Shown here: positions 1 to 8,644 of the stretch, piece by piece | Numbering within the stretch: position 1 is the stretch's first letter | How the letters are laid out: each line of letters opens with the position of its first letter | NCBI GenBank assembly: GCA_902800945.1 | Contig: CADCFX010000013.1 | Span: 1-37,030 of the forward strand | Direction: 5' to 3' | From: an uncultured Erysipelotrichaceae bacterium | GTDB lineage: Bacteria; Bacillota_I; Bacilli_A; RF39; UBA660 | DNA length: 37,030 bases | Notes under the pieces: generated by a model | The model's database searches: none | What the model was told of the DNA's origin: nothing | What the model saw: only the letters and a program-made list of their open reading frames with translations | Program-made: the position numbers and the translations under genes

Positions 1-840
1 GCTGCTACAGTAAAGGGACAGATTTTAACAGATAAAGACGGAAGCCCACTTAGAGTTAGTTATAAATCTAATGATCAACAAACGATGATGCAAGAAGCAA
101 ATGCAGGAAAAAAATACGATGAGATTCTAAAAAATAAATATGGCGTAACCCCATCTTCATCAAACTGCCGAATGGGGAATATGGAGTATAATAACTACCA
201 ATTGGAAAATGATAATTCGGGAATACTTCATCAGCCATTAAGCAGTTTCCTTGCTAGTAAAGGAACATCATTAGATGCTTTTAACCAACTAATCGATAGC
301 AACGTAAAAAAAGCCGGATATGGAACACGAGCAGCAGTTGTTTCGGCAGCAGTAACCCTAATAGGTGAATTAGGAAATAAGTATAACGTCAAAGTTCCAT
401 ACTATTGGGGTGGAGGTCATGGTGCTCCTGATAATCTAGCCAATGGTAATTGGGGGAGCACAGCTTGCCATACATACGCTAACGGTCAAAGTTACAATTA
501 TTGTGGTATGGATTGCTCGGGCTTTGTTGGTTGGGCAATATACAATGGCGGATATAAAAATGTAACGAGAACTGCCGAAAGCTATGTAAATATAAGCGGA
601 GCTAGAGACGTGGGTTTAGGAAGCAGCTCATTATTAATGCCGGGAGATCTTTTATATAATTCATACCATGTTATATTAATAGTTGGTGTTGATCGCCAAA
701 GTGGGTCATATGAATGTGCTGAAGCTAAAGGAAATGCCTACGGAGTACTCTTCTCTAAACACAGTTTTGATGGTGACGGCGGTAAATATCGTGGTGTTGA
801 TATGTCAGGCTTTTATCAAAATAATGCTAATGTAAGGTGA
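1..840 (+). CDS. Cell-wall hydrolase, NlpC/P60- or CHAP-like domain (5' partial)
   Basis: The reading frame is open from base 1, so the gene begins before the window and the ATG at 85 is internal. The first ~50 residues, around GKKYDEILKNKYG, resemble the end of a SpoIID-type domain (family pattern G-x-x-Y-x-x-I-L). The C-terminal half is a papain-like peptidase: catalytic Cys in GMDCSGFVGW (about 507-536) and a His in SYHVILIVGV (about 661-690), preceded by a YYWGGGHG segment typical of these folds. Such enzymes cut peptidoglycan stem peptides or amide bonds outside the cell. It sits 6 bases before a lipoprotein gene and then a VirD4/TraG gene, which fits the wall-hydrolase role of Tn916- or VirB1-type transfer loci. 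The hydrolase fold is fairly certain. The SpoIID assignment and the conjugation role are inference. Confidence 0.75.
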   Translation, partial: AATVKGQILTDKDGSPLRVSYKSNDQQTMMQEANAGKKYDEILKNKYGVTPSSSNCRMGNMEYNNYQLENDNSGILHQPLSSFLASKGTSLDAFNQLIDSNVKKAGYGTRAAVVSAAVTLIGELGNKYNVKVPYYWGGGHGAPDNLANGNWGSTACHTYANGQSYNYCGMDCSGFVGWAIYNGGYKNVTRTAESYVNISGARDVGLGSSSLLMPGDLLYNSYHVILIVGVDRQSGSYECAEAKGNAYGVLFSKHSFDGDGGKYRGVDMSGFYQNNANVR

Positions 841-846
841 TAAAGT

Positions 847-1611
847 ATGAAAATAAAAAAAATATGTTTAATAATTCCCTTGGTTTTATTACTTACAGGA
901 TGTACAGCAACAGCTAACATAGTAATAAGTGATAATATAGTTTCAGAAGAAATAATAATAGATGATCAAACAACACCAAGAGAAAGCTTTCGTGATTACA
1001 TCCCGGTTTATTACAATGATGAAGTAGCTGATACAGAACCTGATGTTAAAGAAGATAATAAAGTTTATTATAAAAAAGCGATTAAAGATAATAAGATTTA
1101 TTATTCTTACTCTTATCGAATTGCTAATTATAATAACGCCTCAACCATGAAAAACGTCTTCGATTCTTCGGTTTTATCACCAGGAGACCGAGACGGCGTA
1201 ACAGAATTATATACCTCAAAGGGAAGAATTCACTTGTTTGATATCTATCCGACTCTTACGCGTCTAGAAATTAATATAAAAACCGATCTAGAAGTTGTAG
1301 ATAACAATGCGGATAGTACTTCGGGTAATATTTATACTTGGATTTTCACACCAGATACCGCTGATAAAAGCATTCATCTTGAAACAAGAAATTACCAGTA
1401 TAAAAGATTGCATCCTTCCGAAAGCTATACTGAAAGCAATGAATCAAATAAACCGAGCAATAACGAACCGGTAATTATAACCCAAAAAGAGAGTCTAGAA
1501 GAAAAAAAAGCCGAAGAAAGAAAACAACTAATAATAGCAGCGTTGATTCTTTTAGCGTTTATAACCATTGTATTCATAATTATAAGAATAAATATTAAAA
1601 AGAATAGATAA
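847..1611 (+). CDS. Lipoprotein with C-terminal membrane anchor, LppM-like layout
   Basis: A 254-residue exported lipoprotein. The N-terminus has a lysine-rich start, a hydrophobic core and a lipobox LLLTGC with Cys at residue 19. After the Cys comes a beta-rich domain of about 160 residues, then a charged linker (KESLEEKKAEERK) and a C-terminal transmembrane helix near residues 228-248 ending in a basic tail. A lipid anchor, globular domain and terminal helix, with a strand right after the Cys, recall LppM/DUF3153 lipoproteins, but I cannot confirm that family. The start follows a GGTGAT ribosome site 6 bases after the hydrolase gene, so the two are probably co-transcribed. Function unknown; an envelope part of the transfer apparatus is a guess from context. 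Confidence 0.7.
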   Translation: MKIKKICLIIPLVLLLTGCTATANIVISDNIVSEEIIIDDQTTPRESFRDYIPVYYNDEVADTEPDVKEDNKVYYKKAIKDNKIYYSYSYRIANYNNASTMKNVFDSSVLSPGDRDGVTELYTSKGRIHLFDIYPTLTRLEINIKTDLEVVDNNADSTSGNIYTWIFTPDTADKSIHLETRNYQYKRLHPSESYTESNESNKPSNNEPVIITQKESLEEKKAEERKQLIIAALILLAFITIVFIIIRINIKKNR

Positions 1612-1627
1612 TAAAATATTAATATAG

Positions 1628-1633
1628 TATAAT
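1628..1633 (+). promoter_or_regulatory. Candidate -10 element (TATAAT) before the TraG-like gene
   Basis: A perfect TATAAT lies 24 bases before the GTG at 1657. No good -35 is visible. If used, transcription would begin near 1640, which rules out the ATG at 1639 as start and supports the GTG at 1657 behind GGGGTGAT. Confidence 0.4.
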
Positions 1634-1656
1634 AAGTCATGTATTGGGGTGATTAT

Positions 1657-4600
1657 GTGAAAATTAGAGTATCAAAGAAGGATTTTTTAACTTTTTTATT
1701 TTTCTGTCTACTATTATTATATTTATGTGCAATACTAGTTGGAAACTTCATGACTCTTCAAAACGAAGGGGCGCTTTCCGCTGGTTTAAATCCTTTTATT
1801 GGATTGTTTAGCTATACCAAAGAGACATTTATATTTTTCGCTGTATTTATAATAATAATCTTCACAAGTGTTAAAAGCACAATCTTTGAAAGAAAAAAAG
1901 GTGGAGTAGGATTAGAAATAAAAGAAAAAGAAGAAAAAGGATATAGTAGATGGGCTAAAGAAAAAGAGTATAAAGAAGACAAAGATGTTGAGATGGTAAA
2001 TCCCTTATCAAACGACATCAAAGCAGCAGGAATCCCCCTAATTAATGATGGAAAGCATTTATGGGTAGATAATGGTGAATACCACAATCTTGTTATAGGA
2101 TCTACTGGTTCTGGTAAATCTCAAACCGTTGTTGAACCAATGGTAGAATTGTTAATTAAAAAAGGGGAAAGTATGGTAATCACTGACCCCAAAGCAGAGC
2201 TATATATAACGGCTGGAGATTACCTAAAAGAAAAAGGTTATAAAGTAGTAATATTGAATTTCCGTGAACCACAAAAAGGAAATGCATGGAACCCTTTAAC
2301 ATTACCATATAAATACTACCAAGAGGGAAATAGGGATAAAGCTACAGAGCTGCTAGATGACGTAGCATTAAATATCTTATATGATCCTAATAATAAAGGA
2401 GAACCATTCTGGGAAAAATCGGCAGCAGATTATTTCTCTGGATTAGCATTAGGTTTATTTGAAGATGCTAAAGAGGAAGAAATGAACTTAAACTCTATCA
2501 GTTACATGTCTACTGTTGGTGAAGAAAAATTAGGTGGATCTAATACTTATATAAAAGAGTATTTCACCCTAAAGGGAGAGAGTTCAAGCGCCTACATTTT
2601 TGCCTCAAACACAATTAATGCTCCGCAAGATACCAAAGGAAGTATCTTATCAGTATTTAGACAAAAGATAAGAGGTTTTGCTTCTCGAGAGAATTTATCA
2701 GAAATGCTAGCCTATAGTGATTTTGATATTAGAGATATTGGAAAGGAAAAAACAGCAGTCTTTGTCTGTATTCACGATGAAAAAACTACTTATCATGGCT
2801 TAGCAACAATCTTTATTAAACAAGTATACGAGACTTTAATCGATGTTGCCCAAGCCAATGGAGGTAAACTCCCTTATAGAACTAATTTTATTCTAGATGA
2901 GTTCGCCAATATGCCACCATTAAAAGACGTTGGAACAATGGTTACAGCAGCACGTTCACGTGATATTAGGTTTACATTTATTATTCAGAACTTTGCTCAA
3001 TTAAAAGGTGTTTATGGCGCAGAAATAGCTGAGACAATTAGAGGTAACTGCGGTAACTTGGTATATCTAATAAGTACAGAGCTATCAGCTCTTGAAGAAA
3101 TAAGCAAAATGTGTGGTGAAGAAAAGTCAAAAGAAAACGAAAAAACAACTTCTACACCACTGGTTACTGTCACTGACCTTCAAAAGCTTAAACTATTTGA
3201 AGCTATAATAATTAGATGGCGTTTATCACCATTAAAAACCAAATATACTCCAAATTTCAAAATGAATTGGGGCCATGAAAAGAGCAATAGTGCCTTTCCT
3301 CAACGAGATGAAAAAGAAATAAAACTATTTGATGTAAAAACTTTTGTAAAAGAAAAAAAGAGAGAAATGACATTAAAAAGTCTAGAAAATAACCCAAATG
3401 GCGGAACGAATAATTCTCCATTCGGATCACCTCCACCATTTGGAGCACCGTCACCGTTTGGATCTCCGTCACTATTTGGAGGACCAACAACTAATAAGAC
3501 ATCACCATTTGGAGGTGCACCATCTAGCAGTTCGCCATTCGGTGGGCCATCACCATTTGGAGGTGCACCATCTAGCAGTTCGCCATTCGGTGGGCCATCA
3601 TCATTTGGAGGCGCACCATCTAGCAGTTCGCCATTCGGTGGATCATCACCATTTGGCGGATCACAATCTAATAGTTCAAATCCATTTGGTAGTCCATCAC
3701 CATTTAGCAACTCTCCATCTGCGAAGAGTCCATCACCATTCGGCGCACCATCACCGTTTGGAGGCCCAACATCTATGAATAATCAGTCTCAATTTGGCAC
3801 ATCAACACCGTTTGGAAACCCTTCACCTTTCAACAACAACTCAAACCCATTTGGCAATCCAAACCCTTCACCATTTGGCGGTAATAACCCTATGGGAGGA
3901 CTGCCAAACAATAAAATTGATTTTGAAGCAATGATGAAAGAGATTGATAAAAAGATTGAAGAGCTAGATGCAGAAGAACAACGCCAAAAGGAAGAACTGG
4001 CAAAAAAGAACCAGACAACCAATAGTTTAGAGATTACTAAAGAAGAAGCAGGAGATACTACAAAGATCTCCGAAGAAAAGACAAATGATTTAGATAAATC
4101 ACCTGAGGAAAGAATAGAAACAAAAGAATTACCAACTATAAAAGAGGAAGTAGAAGCCGATTTAGAAGAAGAACTACAAAAAACAAAAACTAATATTAAA
4201 GAAGCTAATATTGAATTCGAAAATCATTTTAGTTTTCCTGAGTTTGAAAAGCCTATTCCTGACATACCATTACCAAAGGTAGATAGTAAAGAACCCGTAG
4301 TAAATATTAATATTACAAATCCAGAAACTAAACCAAGTATTACAGAGGAAAGAGAAACTATTAATAATGAAAGACCAACAACAAATATAAATATTAATTT
4401 AACAACACCAGAGGTAAAACCATTATATCCAGAAATGCTTGAACCAGATGAAATGCCTAGAATCAATATTGATACCTCAAAACCAAATATTGCTGTTGCA
4501 ACCAAAAGTCCTATTGAAGAAGAAGACTTTATCAATGACACTGTACCTAAAGCCCAAAATGCGGACCTTATTAATCCTTTATATTTAGATACTAACATAA

Positions 4601-4932
4601 AAGTTGATAATAACATTGATAGTAACAGTACTACTATTATTGATAGTGCCGGTAAAGTAGTCGATACACTTGAGAAAGTAAATGAGACTTCAAAAGAGAT
4701 GGCTGAAGTAGTAAAAGATACTGCGGAAAAAGTTCCTGAACTAAATCAAAATAATTCCAACAGGACTATTTCAACAGATATTAACACTGCAAACACTACT
4801 GCGACAACCATAACGTCAACATCGCCAAGTGAAAATAAAGCCAATGTAAACATTGACGCTGATAGCGTTGTTGTAAAAAATAACGTAATTACAGACGATG
4901 AATTCTTTGACGACTTCTTTGGAGACGATTAA
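1657..4932 (+). CDS. VirD4/TraG-type coupling protein with long FG-repeat C-terminal tail
   Basis: ATPase that links a relaxosome or substrate to a type IV secretion channel at the inner membrane. I choose GTG 1657 (1091 residues) because GGGGTGAT precedes it and the ATG at 1639 sits at the probable transcription start. Two N-terminal membrane helices lie near residues 12-32 and 58-74. Walker A is GSTGSGKSQ (about 148) and Walker B is FILDEFANMP (about 411); the TraG/TrwB core ends near residue 575. Typical VirD4 proteins are 550-700 residues. Here about 500 more follow: an FG-rich low-complexity stretch (about 586-744, roughly 18 Phe-Gly pairs in SPFGG/APSPFG units), a charged Glu/Lys segment, several NINI-x-TP-E repeats, and an acidic end, DDEFFDDFFGDD. 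The core identification is secure; the tail function is unknown. Confidence 0.9.
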   Translation: MKIRVSKKDFLTFLFFCLLLLYLCAILVGNFMTLQNEGALSAGLNPFIGLFSYTKETFIFFAVFIIIIFTSVKSTIFERKKGGVGLEIKEKEEKGYSRWAKEKEYKEDKDVEMVNPLSNDIKAAGIPLINDGKHLWVDNGEYHNLVIGSTGSGKSQTVVEPMVELLIKKGESMVITDPKAELYITAGDYLKEKGYKVVILNFREPQKGNAWNPLTLPYKYYQEGNRDKATELLDDVALNILYDPNNKGEPFWEKSAADYFSGLALGLFEDAKEEEMNLNSISYMSTVGEEKLGGSNTYIKEYFTLKGESSSAYIFASNTINAPQDTKGSILSVFRQKIRGFASRENLSEMLAYSDFDIRDIGKEKTAVFVCIHDEKTTYHGLATIFIKQVYETLIDVAQANGGKLPYRTNFILDEFANMPPLKDVGTMVTAARSRDIRFTFIIQNFAQLKGVYGAEIAETIRGNCGNLVYLISTELSALEEISKMCGEEKSKENEKTTSTPLVTVTDLQKLKLFEAIIIRWRLSPLKTKYTPNFKMNWGHEKSNSAFPQRDEKEIKLFDVKTFVKEKKREMTLKSLENNPNGGTNNSPFGSPPPFGAPSPFGSPSLFGGPTTNKTSPFGGAPSSSSPFGGPSPFGGAPSSSSPFGGPSSFGGAPSSSSPFGGSSPFGGSQSNSSNPFGSPSPFSNSPSAKSPSPFGAPSPFGGPTSMNNQSQFGTSTPFGNPSPFNNNSNPFGNPNPSPFGGNNPMGGLPNNKIDFEAMMKEIDKKIEELDAEEQRQKEELAKKNQTTNSLEITKEEAGDTTKISEEKTNDLDKSPEERIETKELPTIKEEVEADLEEELQKTKTNIKEANIEFENHFSFPEFEKPIPDIPLPKVDSKEPVVNINITNPETKPSITEERETINNERPTTNININLTTPEVKPLYPEMLEPDEMPRINIDTSKPNIAVATKSPIEEEDFINDTVPKAQNADLINPLYLDTNIKVDNNIDSNSTTIIDSAGKVVDTLEKVNETSKEMAEVVKDTAEKVPELNQNNSNRTISTDINTANTTATTITSTSPSENKANVNIDADSVVVKNNVITDDEFFDDFFGDD
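3502..3645 (+). repeat. Three 48-bp tandem repeats within the FG-repeat region
   Basis: Three head-to-tail 48-bp units (3502-3549, 3550-3597, 3598-3645) encode SPFGGAPSSSSPFGGP-type blocks. Copies 1 and 2 are identical and copy 3 differs at a few bases. The unit is a multiple of three, so gain or loss keeps the frame. Looser FG units extend over about 3412-3890. Confidence 0.9.
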
Positions 4933-4958
4933 AAAATCCTATCAAAGGATTTTTTTTT
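4932..4958 (+). terminator. Intrinsic terminator after the TraG-like gene
   Basis: AAAAATCCT pairs with AGGATTTTT across a 5-base loop and runs into a T tract, directly after the stop codon. Confidence 0.85.
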
Positions 4959-5010
4959 GGAAAAAATGTAAAAATTTGCCAAATTTATTTAAATAATTCA
5001 ATAAACATTT

Positions 5011-5016
5011 TATAAT
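5011..5016 (+). promoter_or_regulatory. Candidate -10 element for the DUF1846 gene
   Basis: Perfect TATAAT 25 bases before the start codon, after the upstream terminator. Only a weak -35 (TTTAAA, 4988-4993) is seen 17 bases upstream. A GGAAGGGTAG ribosome site follows. Confidence 0.5.
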
Positions 5017-5040
5017 AAATAATAAGGAAGGGTAGAGAAA

Positions 5041-6504
5041 ATGAAAGTAGGATTTGATAACAAAAAATATGTAAAAATTCAAAGTAAAAAGATTAGAGAA
5101 AGGTTTAAATTATTTGATAAACTATACCTAGAAGTTGGTGGGAAACTATTCGATGATTCTCATGCGGCAAGAATTTTACCGGGCTTTAAAAATGATGTGA
5201 AAATAAGTATGTTTAAAGAATTGAAAAAAGATTTAGAGATTATCTTTTGCATCAATGCTGGAGACATTGAACGAAATAAAACTCGTGGAGAATATGGAAT
5301 TACATATGACCAAGAAATAATAAAACTAATAAATAACTCTAAAAGCCTTGGCTTTTCAGTGAATAGTGTAGTAATAACGCTATATAAAAATCAGATGAGT
5401 GTTGATAAATTTATAAAAAAGTTAAACAGAAATGGTATAAAAACTTATATTCATACCTTCACTAAAGGTTATCCAACGGATGTAGAAACAATAGTTAGTG
5501 AAGAAGGATACGGAGCTAATCCTTATATAGAAACAACTAAAAAGCTTATACTTGTTAATGCACCTGGACCAGGTTCCGGCAAGTTAGCTACTTGTTTGTC
5601 ACAAATATATCACGAAAATTTAAGAGGGGTTAATGCTGGATACGCTAAATTTGAAACATTTCCTGTATGGAATCTTCCTTTGAAACACCCAGTAAACCTA
5701 GCGTATGAAGCTGCTACTGCAGATCTAAAAGATGTTAATATGATAGATCCGTTCCACTTGGAAAAATATGGAGAAACTGCCGTAAACTATAACAGAGATA
5801 TTGAGACATTTCCAATATTAAAGGCCATATTAAATAGAGTTATGAAAAAAGATATTTATTTTTCTCCAACCGACATGGGAGTAAATATGGTTGGGTTTTG
5901 CATTACAAACAATGATGTTGTAGAAGAGGCTTCCAAAAAAGAAATAGTTAGAAGATACTACAATGAATTAAATAATTACAAAATGGGTCTTTGCGATGAA
6001 GATACTTATAAAAAAATAAAGCTATTGATGAATGAATTAAATATCGACGAAAACTATTTAGATGTTATCAAACCGGCTTTAGAAAAAAAAGAAAAGGAAA
6101 ATGGAACTCCAGTAATAGCAATGAAAGTAAATCGAAAAATAATTACAGGTAAGCAAACTGATTTATTAACACCAGCTGGAACAGTTGTTTTAAATGCAAT
6201 AAAATACTTGAGCAAGATACCAGATGACATATACTTATTATCTCCATCAGTATTAGAGCCAATGTTAAAACTAAAAAAAGAAATGAATTCTGGTAATCGT
6301 TTAACATTACCAGAGGTATTAACAGCTCTAAGCATATGTTCGGTTACTAATCCCCTAGCAGCTAAAGCAATGGCTTGCTTGACAAAACTAAACAATTCTG
6401 ATGCCCATGCTACATACATAGTAACCAACGGAGATAAGCGAGCGTTAAAAGAACTAAAAATAAATCTAACCTGTGAAAATGAATTCATGGGAGAAAAAAT
6501 ATAA
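5041..6504 (+). CDS. UPF0371/DUF1846 family protein
   Basis: A 487-residue cytoplasmic protein that matches the DUF1846 (UPF0371) family over its whole length, in order: LYLEVGGKLFDDSHAARILPG near the N-terminus, RGEYGITYDQE, KGYPTDVETI, the glycine-rich NAPGPGSGKLATC (about residues 178-190), AKFETFPVWNLPLKHPVNLAYEAATADL, and SPTDMGVNMVGF. The conserved glycine loop suggests nucleotide or phosphate binding, but the biochemical role of the family is not established to my knowledge. Family proteins are about 490-500 residues, so this copy is complete. It is a single-gene unit with its own -10 upstream and a terminator downstream. Confidence 0.92.
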   Translation: MKVGFDNKKYVKIQSKKIRERFKLFDKLYLEVGGKLFDDSHAARILPGFKNDVKISMFKELKKDLEIIFCINAGDIERNKTRGEYGITYDQEIIKLINNSKSLGFSVNSVVITLYKNQMSVDKFIKKLNRNGIKTYIHTFTKGYPTDVETIVSEEGYGANPYIETTKKLILVNAPGPGSGKLATCLSQIYHENLRGVNAGYAKFETFPVWNLPLKHPVNLAYEAATADLKDVNMIDPFHLEKYGETAVNYNRDIETFPILKAILNRVMKKDIYFSPTDMGVNMVGFCITNNDVVEEASKKEIVRRYYNELNNYKMGLCDEDTYKKIKLLMNELNIDENYLDVIKPALEKKEKENGTPVIAMKVNRKIITGKQTDLLTPAGTVVLNAIKYLSKIPDDIYLLSPSVLEPMLKLKKEMNSGNRLTLPEVLTALSICSVTNPLAAKAMACLTKLNNSDAHATYIVTNGDKRALKELKINLTCENEFMGEKI

Positions 6505-6525
6505 GAACTTTTAGTTCTTTTTTTT
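6503..6525 (+). terminator. Intrinsic terminator after the DUF1846 gene
   Basis: AAGAACT-TTT-AGTTCTT hairpin followed by a run of T; it overlaps the stop codon. Confidence 0.85.
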
Positions 6526-6534
6526 GGGATTTGA

Positions 6535-6563
6535 TTTAAATACATAAATATGTTTGATATAAT
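6535..6563 (+). promoter_or_regulatory. Promoter for rmuC-yitT, extended -10
   Basis: TATAAT at 6558-6563 with TG one base upstream (extended -10). A weak TTTAAA lies 17 bases further up at 6535-6540. The start codon follows 21 bases later. Confidence 0.6.
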
Positions 6564-6584
6564 TATATAGAAAAGAGTGATGTT

Positions 6585-7667
6585 ATGATAAACTATATTT
6601 TAATCGCCTTATTAGTAATTATTATTATCTTACAAATAATAAACATTTTCAGGAAACAAGACGATAATGATTTAATTGAAAGATTAGGAAAACTAGAAAA
6701 AAGTGTTAGCAACGATATGAACGATTTTAAGTTTGATATTTCTAAACATCTAACAGATGACATAGATAAATTAAATGAGAAAATTGAGAAAAAGCTATTA
6801 GTTATAAACAATCAAGTAAACGAAAGAATAGATCAGAACTTTGAAAAGACCAACAAAACATTTAATAATGTCTTAGAAAGATTAACAAAAATTGATGAAG
6901 CTCAAAAGAAAATTGATAGCCTTTCTACAGAGATTGTTAACCTCCAAAGCGTTTTAACAGATAAAAAAACACGAGGTATTTTTGGTGAAGTGAATTTAAA
7001 TTATATTTTAACTAGTATATTTGGCGAAAGCAAAGGAAAAATATATGATATACAGCACACTATGAGTAATGGCTCAATTGCCGATTCTATTATCTATGCC
7101 CCAGAACCATTAGGAACAATTTGCATAGATAGTAAATTCCCACTTGAAAACTATCAAAAAATGACTGATAGGAACTTATCATCTTCAGAAAGAAGTGTTG
7201 CTGCTAAACTATTTAAAACAGATGTAAAGAAACATATTGATGCCATAGCTGAAAAATATATCATTCCTGGAGAAACAGCTGATCAAGCTATTATGTTTTT
7301 GCCGGCAGAAGCAATATTTGCAGAGATTAATGCTTACCATAGCGACTTGTTAAAATATTCATATGAAAAAAGAGTTTGGATTACTGGACCTACAACCCTA
7401 ATGAGTACACTAACAATAATTCAAATGATTATTAAAAATGTTGAACGTGATAAATACGCACAAATTATTCATACCGAGCTAAATAGATTAAGTAAAGAAT
7501 TTATTAAATATCGTGAGAGATGGGATAAACTATCTAGAACAATGGATACAGTTACTAAAGATATAAAAGATATTAATATAACAACCGAAAAAATTTCACG
7601 AAGATTTGATTCCATCAATGGTGTTGATGTTGAAACATTAACAGCTTCGCAAGATGACGATTTTTAA
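6585..7667 (+). CDS. rmuC: RmuC family protein
   Basis: A 360-residue RmuC homologue, a family linked in E. coli to limiting inversions at short repeats and assumed to act on DNA structures. An N-terminal membrane helix (about residues 3-21) is followed by a coiled coil (about 25-115) and the nuclease-like RmuC domain (about 125-340). The signature is visible as KKTRGIFGEVNLNYIL, then an IADSIIYAPEPLGTICIDSKFPLENYQ segment with the conserved Asp-Ser-Lys of the PD-(D/E)XK-like core, then FLPAEAIFAEI. Length and domain order are normal. It lies 14 bases before the yitT-family gene, which has a GGGAGG ribosome site and shares its transcript. Biochemical activity is inferred from the family only. 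Confidence 0.92.
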   Translation: MINYILIALLVIIIILQIINIFRKQDDNDLIERLGKLEKSVSNDMNDFKFDISKHLTDDIDKLNEKIEKKLLVINNQVNERIDQNFEKTNKTFNNVLERLTKIDEAQKKIDSLSTEIVNLQSVLTDKKTRGIFGEVNLNYILTSIFGESKGKIYDIQHTMSNGSIADSIIYAPEPLGTICIDSKFPLENYQKMTDRNLSSSERSVAAKLFKTDVKKHIDAIAEKYIIPGETADQAIMFLPAEAIFAEINAYHSDLLKYSYEKRVWITGPTTLMSTLTIIQMIIKNVERDKYAQIIHTELNRLSKEFIKYRERWDKLSRTMDTVTKDIKDINITTEKISRRFDSINGVDVETLTASQDDDF

Positions 7668-7681
7668 GGGAGGAATAAAAG

Positions 7682-8578
7682 ATGCAAATAATAAACACTT
7701 TCTTACTTAAACATTTTAAATGGAACAAAAAGGAATTACTAACAGCAATAATAGGTACATTTTTATTCTCCTTTTCCATAAATGCCTTCATTGTATCTAA
7801 TAAACTATATAATGGTGGTATTCTTGGCTTTTCCCAATTATTAAGTTATACTATAGCAAATTTATTAAATACTAAAATGAATATAGTTGGTCTTATCAAC
7901 TTGTCTATAAATATCCCTTTATTTATACTTGCCTATAAAAGTATTAGTAAAACTTTTTTTCGTCGTACTATTGTCTGCGTTATATTTCAGACCATTTTCC
8001 TAACAATTATTCCAACTACTAGTAAACCTCTAGTGGACGAACTAATAACTAGTGTTTTAATAGGGGGAGTTTTAGCTGGAATTGGTTCGGGGCTCGTATT
8101 ATCCGCAAGTTCAAGTATGGGAGGGACAGATATTATAGGGATTGCTATCAGTAGCAAATCTAAAAAAATAACTATTGGTATGGTTAGTACGATAATTAAT
8201 ATTTGTATATTTGTTATATGTGGATTAATGTTCGGTACCAAAACCATGATTTATTCTGTTTTATTTATCGTATTTTCTTCAATCATGGTTGATCGTTTTC
8301 ATTTGCAAAACATCAGTTCAACAATTATGATATTTACTAAAAAAGATCCAGAAAAAATCAATCAATTCATTATAAATGAACTAGAAAGAGATGTTACAAC
8401 ATGGGAGTCTGAAGGTCAAGGGACTCATTCAAAGACATACATCAGTTTTGTTGTTTTATCAAAATATGAAGTAACCATTTTAGAAAGTCATATTCCTTAT
8501 TTGGATAAAGATGCTTTTATTGTTAAAGATGATGGTGTTGCAGTTTATGGTAACTTTGAAAAAAAACTAGCAAAATAA
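7682..8578 (+). CDS. YitT family membrane protein (DUF161/DUF2179)
   Basis: A 298-residue membrane protein. Five or six hydrophobic helices fill residues 18-210, including NAFIVSNKLYNGGILGFSQLL and the glycine-rich loop SASSSMGGTDIIG that marks YitT proteins. The C-terminal ~75 residues form the soluble DUF2179 domain, with WESEGQGTHSKTYISFVV and the end KDDGVAVYGNFEK. The family is widespread in Firmicutes, usually in several copies, and its transport substrate is not established. It follows rmuC in one transcript; no terminator is seen between them. Complete and normal in length. Confidence 0.9.
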   Translation: MQIINTFLLKHFKWNKKELLTAIIGTFLFSFSINAFIVSNKLYNGGILGFSQLLSYTIANLLNTKMNIVGLINLSINIPLFILAYKSISKTFFRRTIVCVIFQTIFLTIIPTTSKPLVDELITSVLIGGVLAGIGSGLVLSASSSMGGTDIIGIAISSKSKKITIGMVSTIINICIFVICGLMFGTKTMIYSVLFIVFSSIMVDRFHLQNISSTIMIFTKKDPEKINQFIINELERDVTTWESEGQGTHSKTYISFVVLSKYEVTILESHIPYLDKDAFIVKDDGVAVYGNFEKKLAK

Positions 8579-8608
8579 AAAGACATATTAATATAAAAAA
8601 ACATACTA

Positions 8609-8617
8609 TGTTATAAT
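8609..8617 (+). promoter_or_regulatory. Candidate extended -10 promoter for the zinc-ribbon/TPM pair
   Basis: TG-T-TATAAT at 8609-8617, 28 bases before the ATG at 8645. No clear -35. Confidence 0.5.
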
Positions 8618-8644
8618 TTTAATATAAAGTAGGTGAGATTATTA

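Noticed and set aside
3300..3710. 136-codon Pro/Asn/Gly-rich frame on the minus strand
   Set aside because: Antisense shadow of the same repeats.
3398..3778. 126-codon His-rich frame on the plus strand
   Set aside because: It is an out-of-frame reading of the FG repeats within the TraG-like gene, with no ribosome site.
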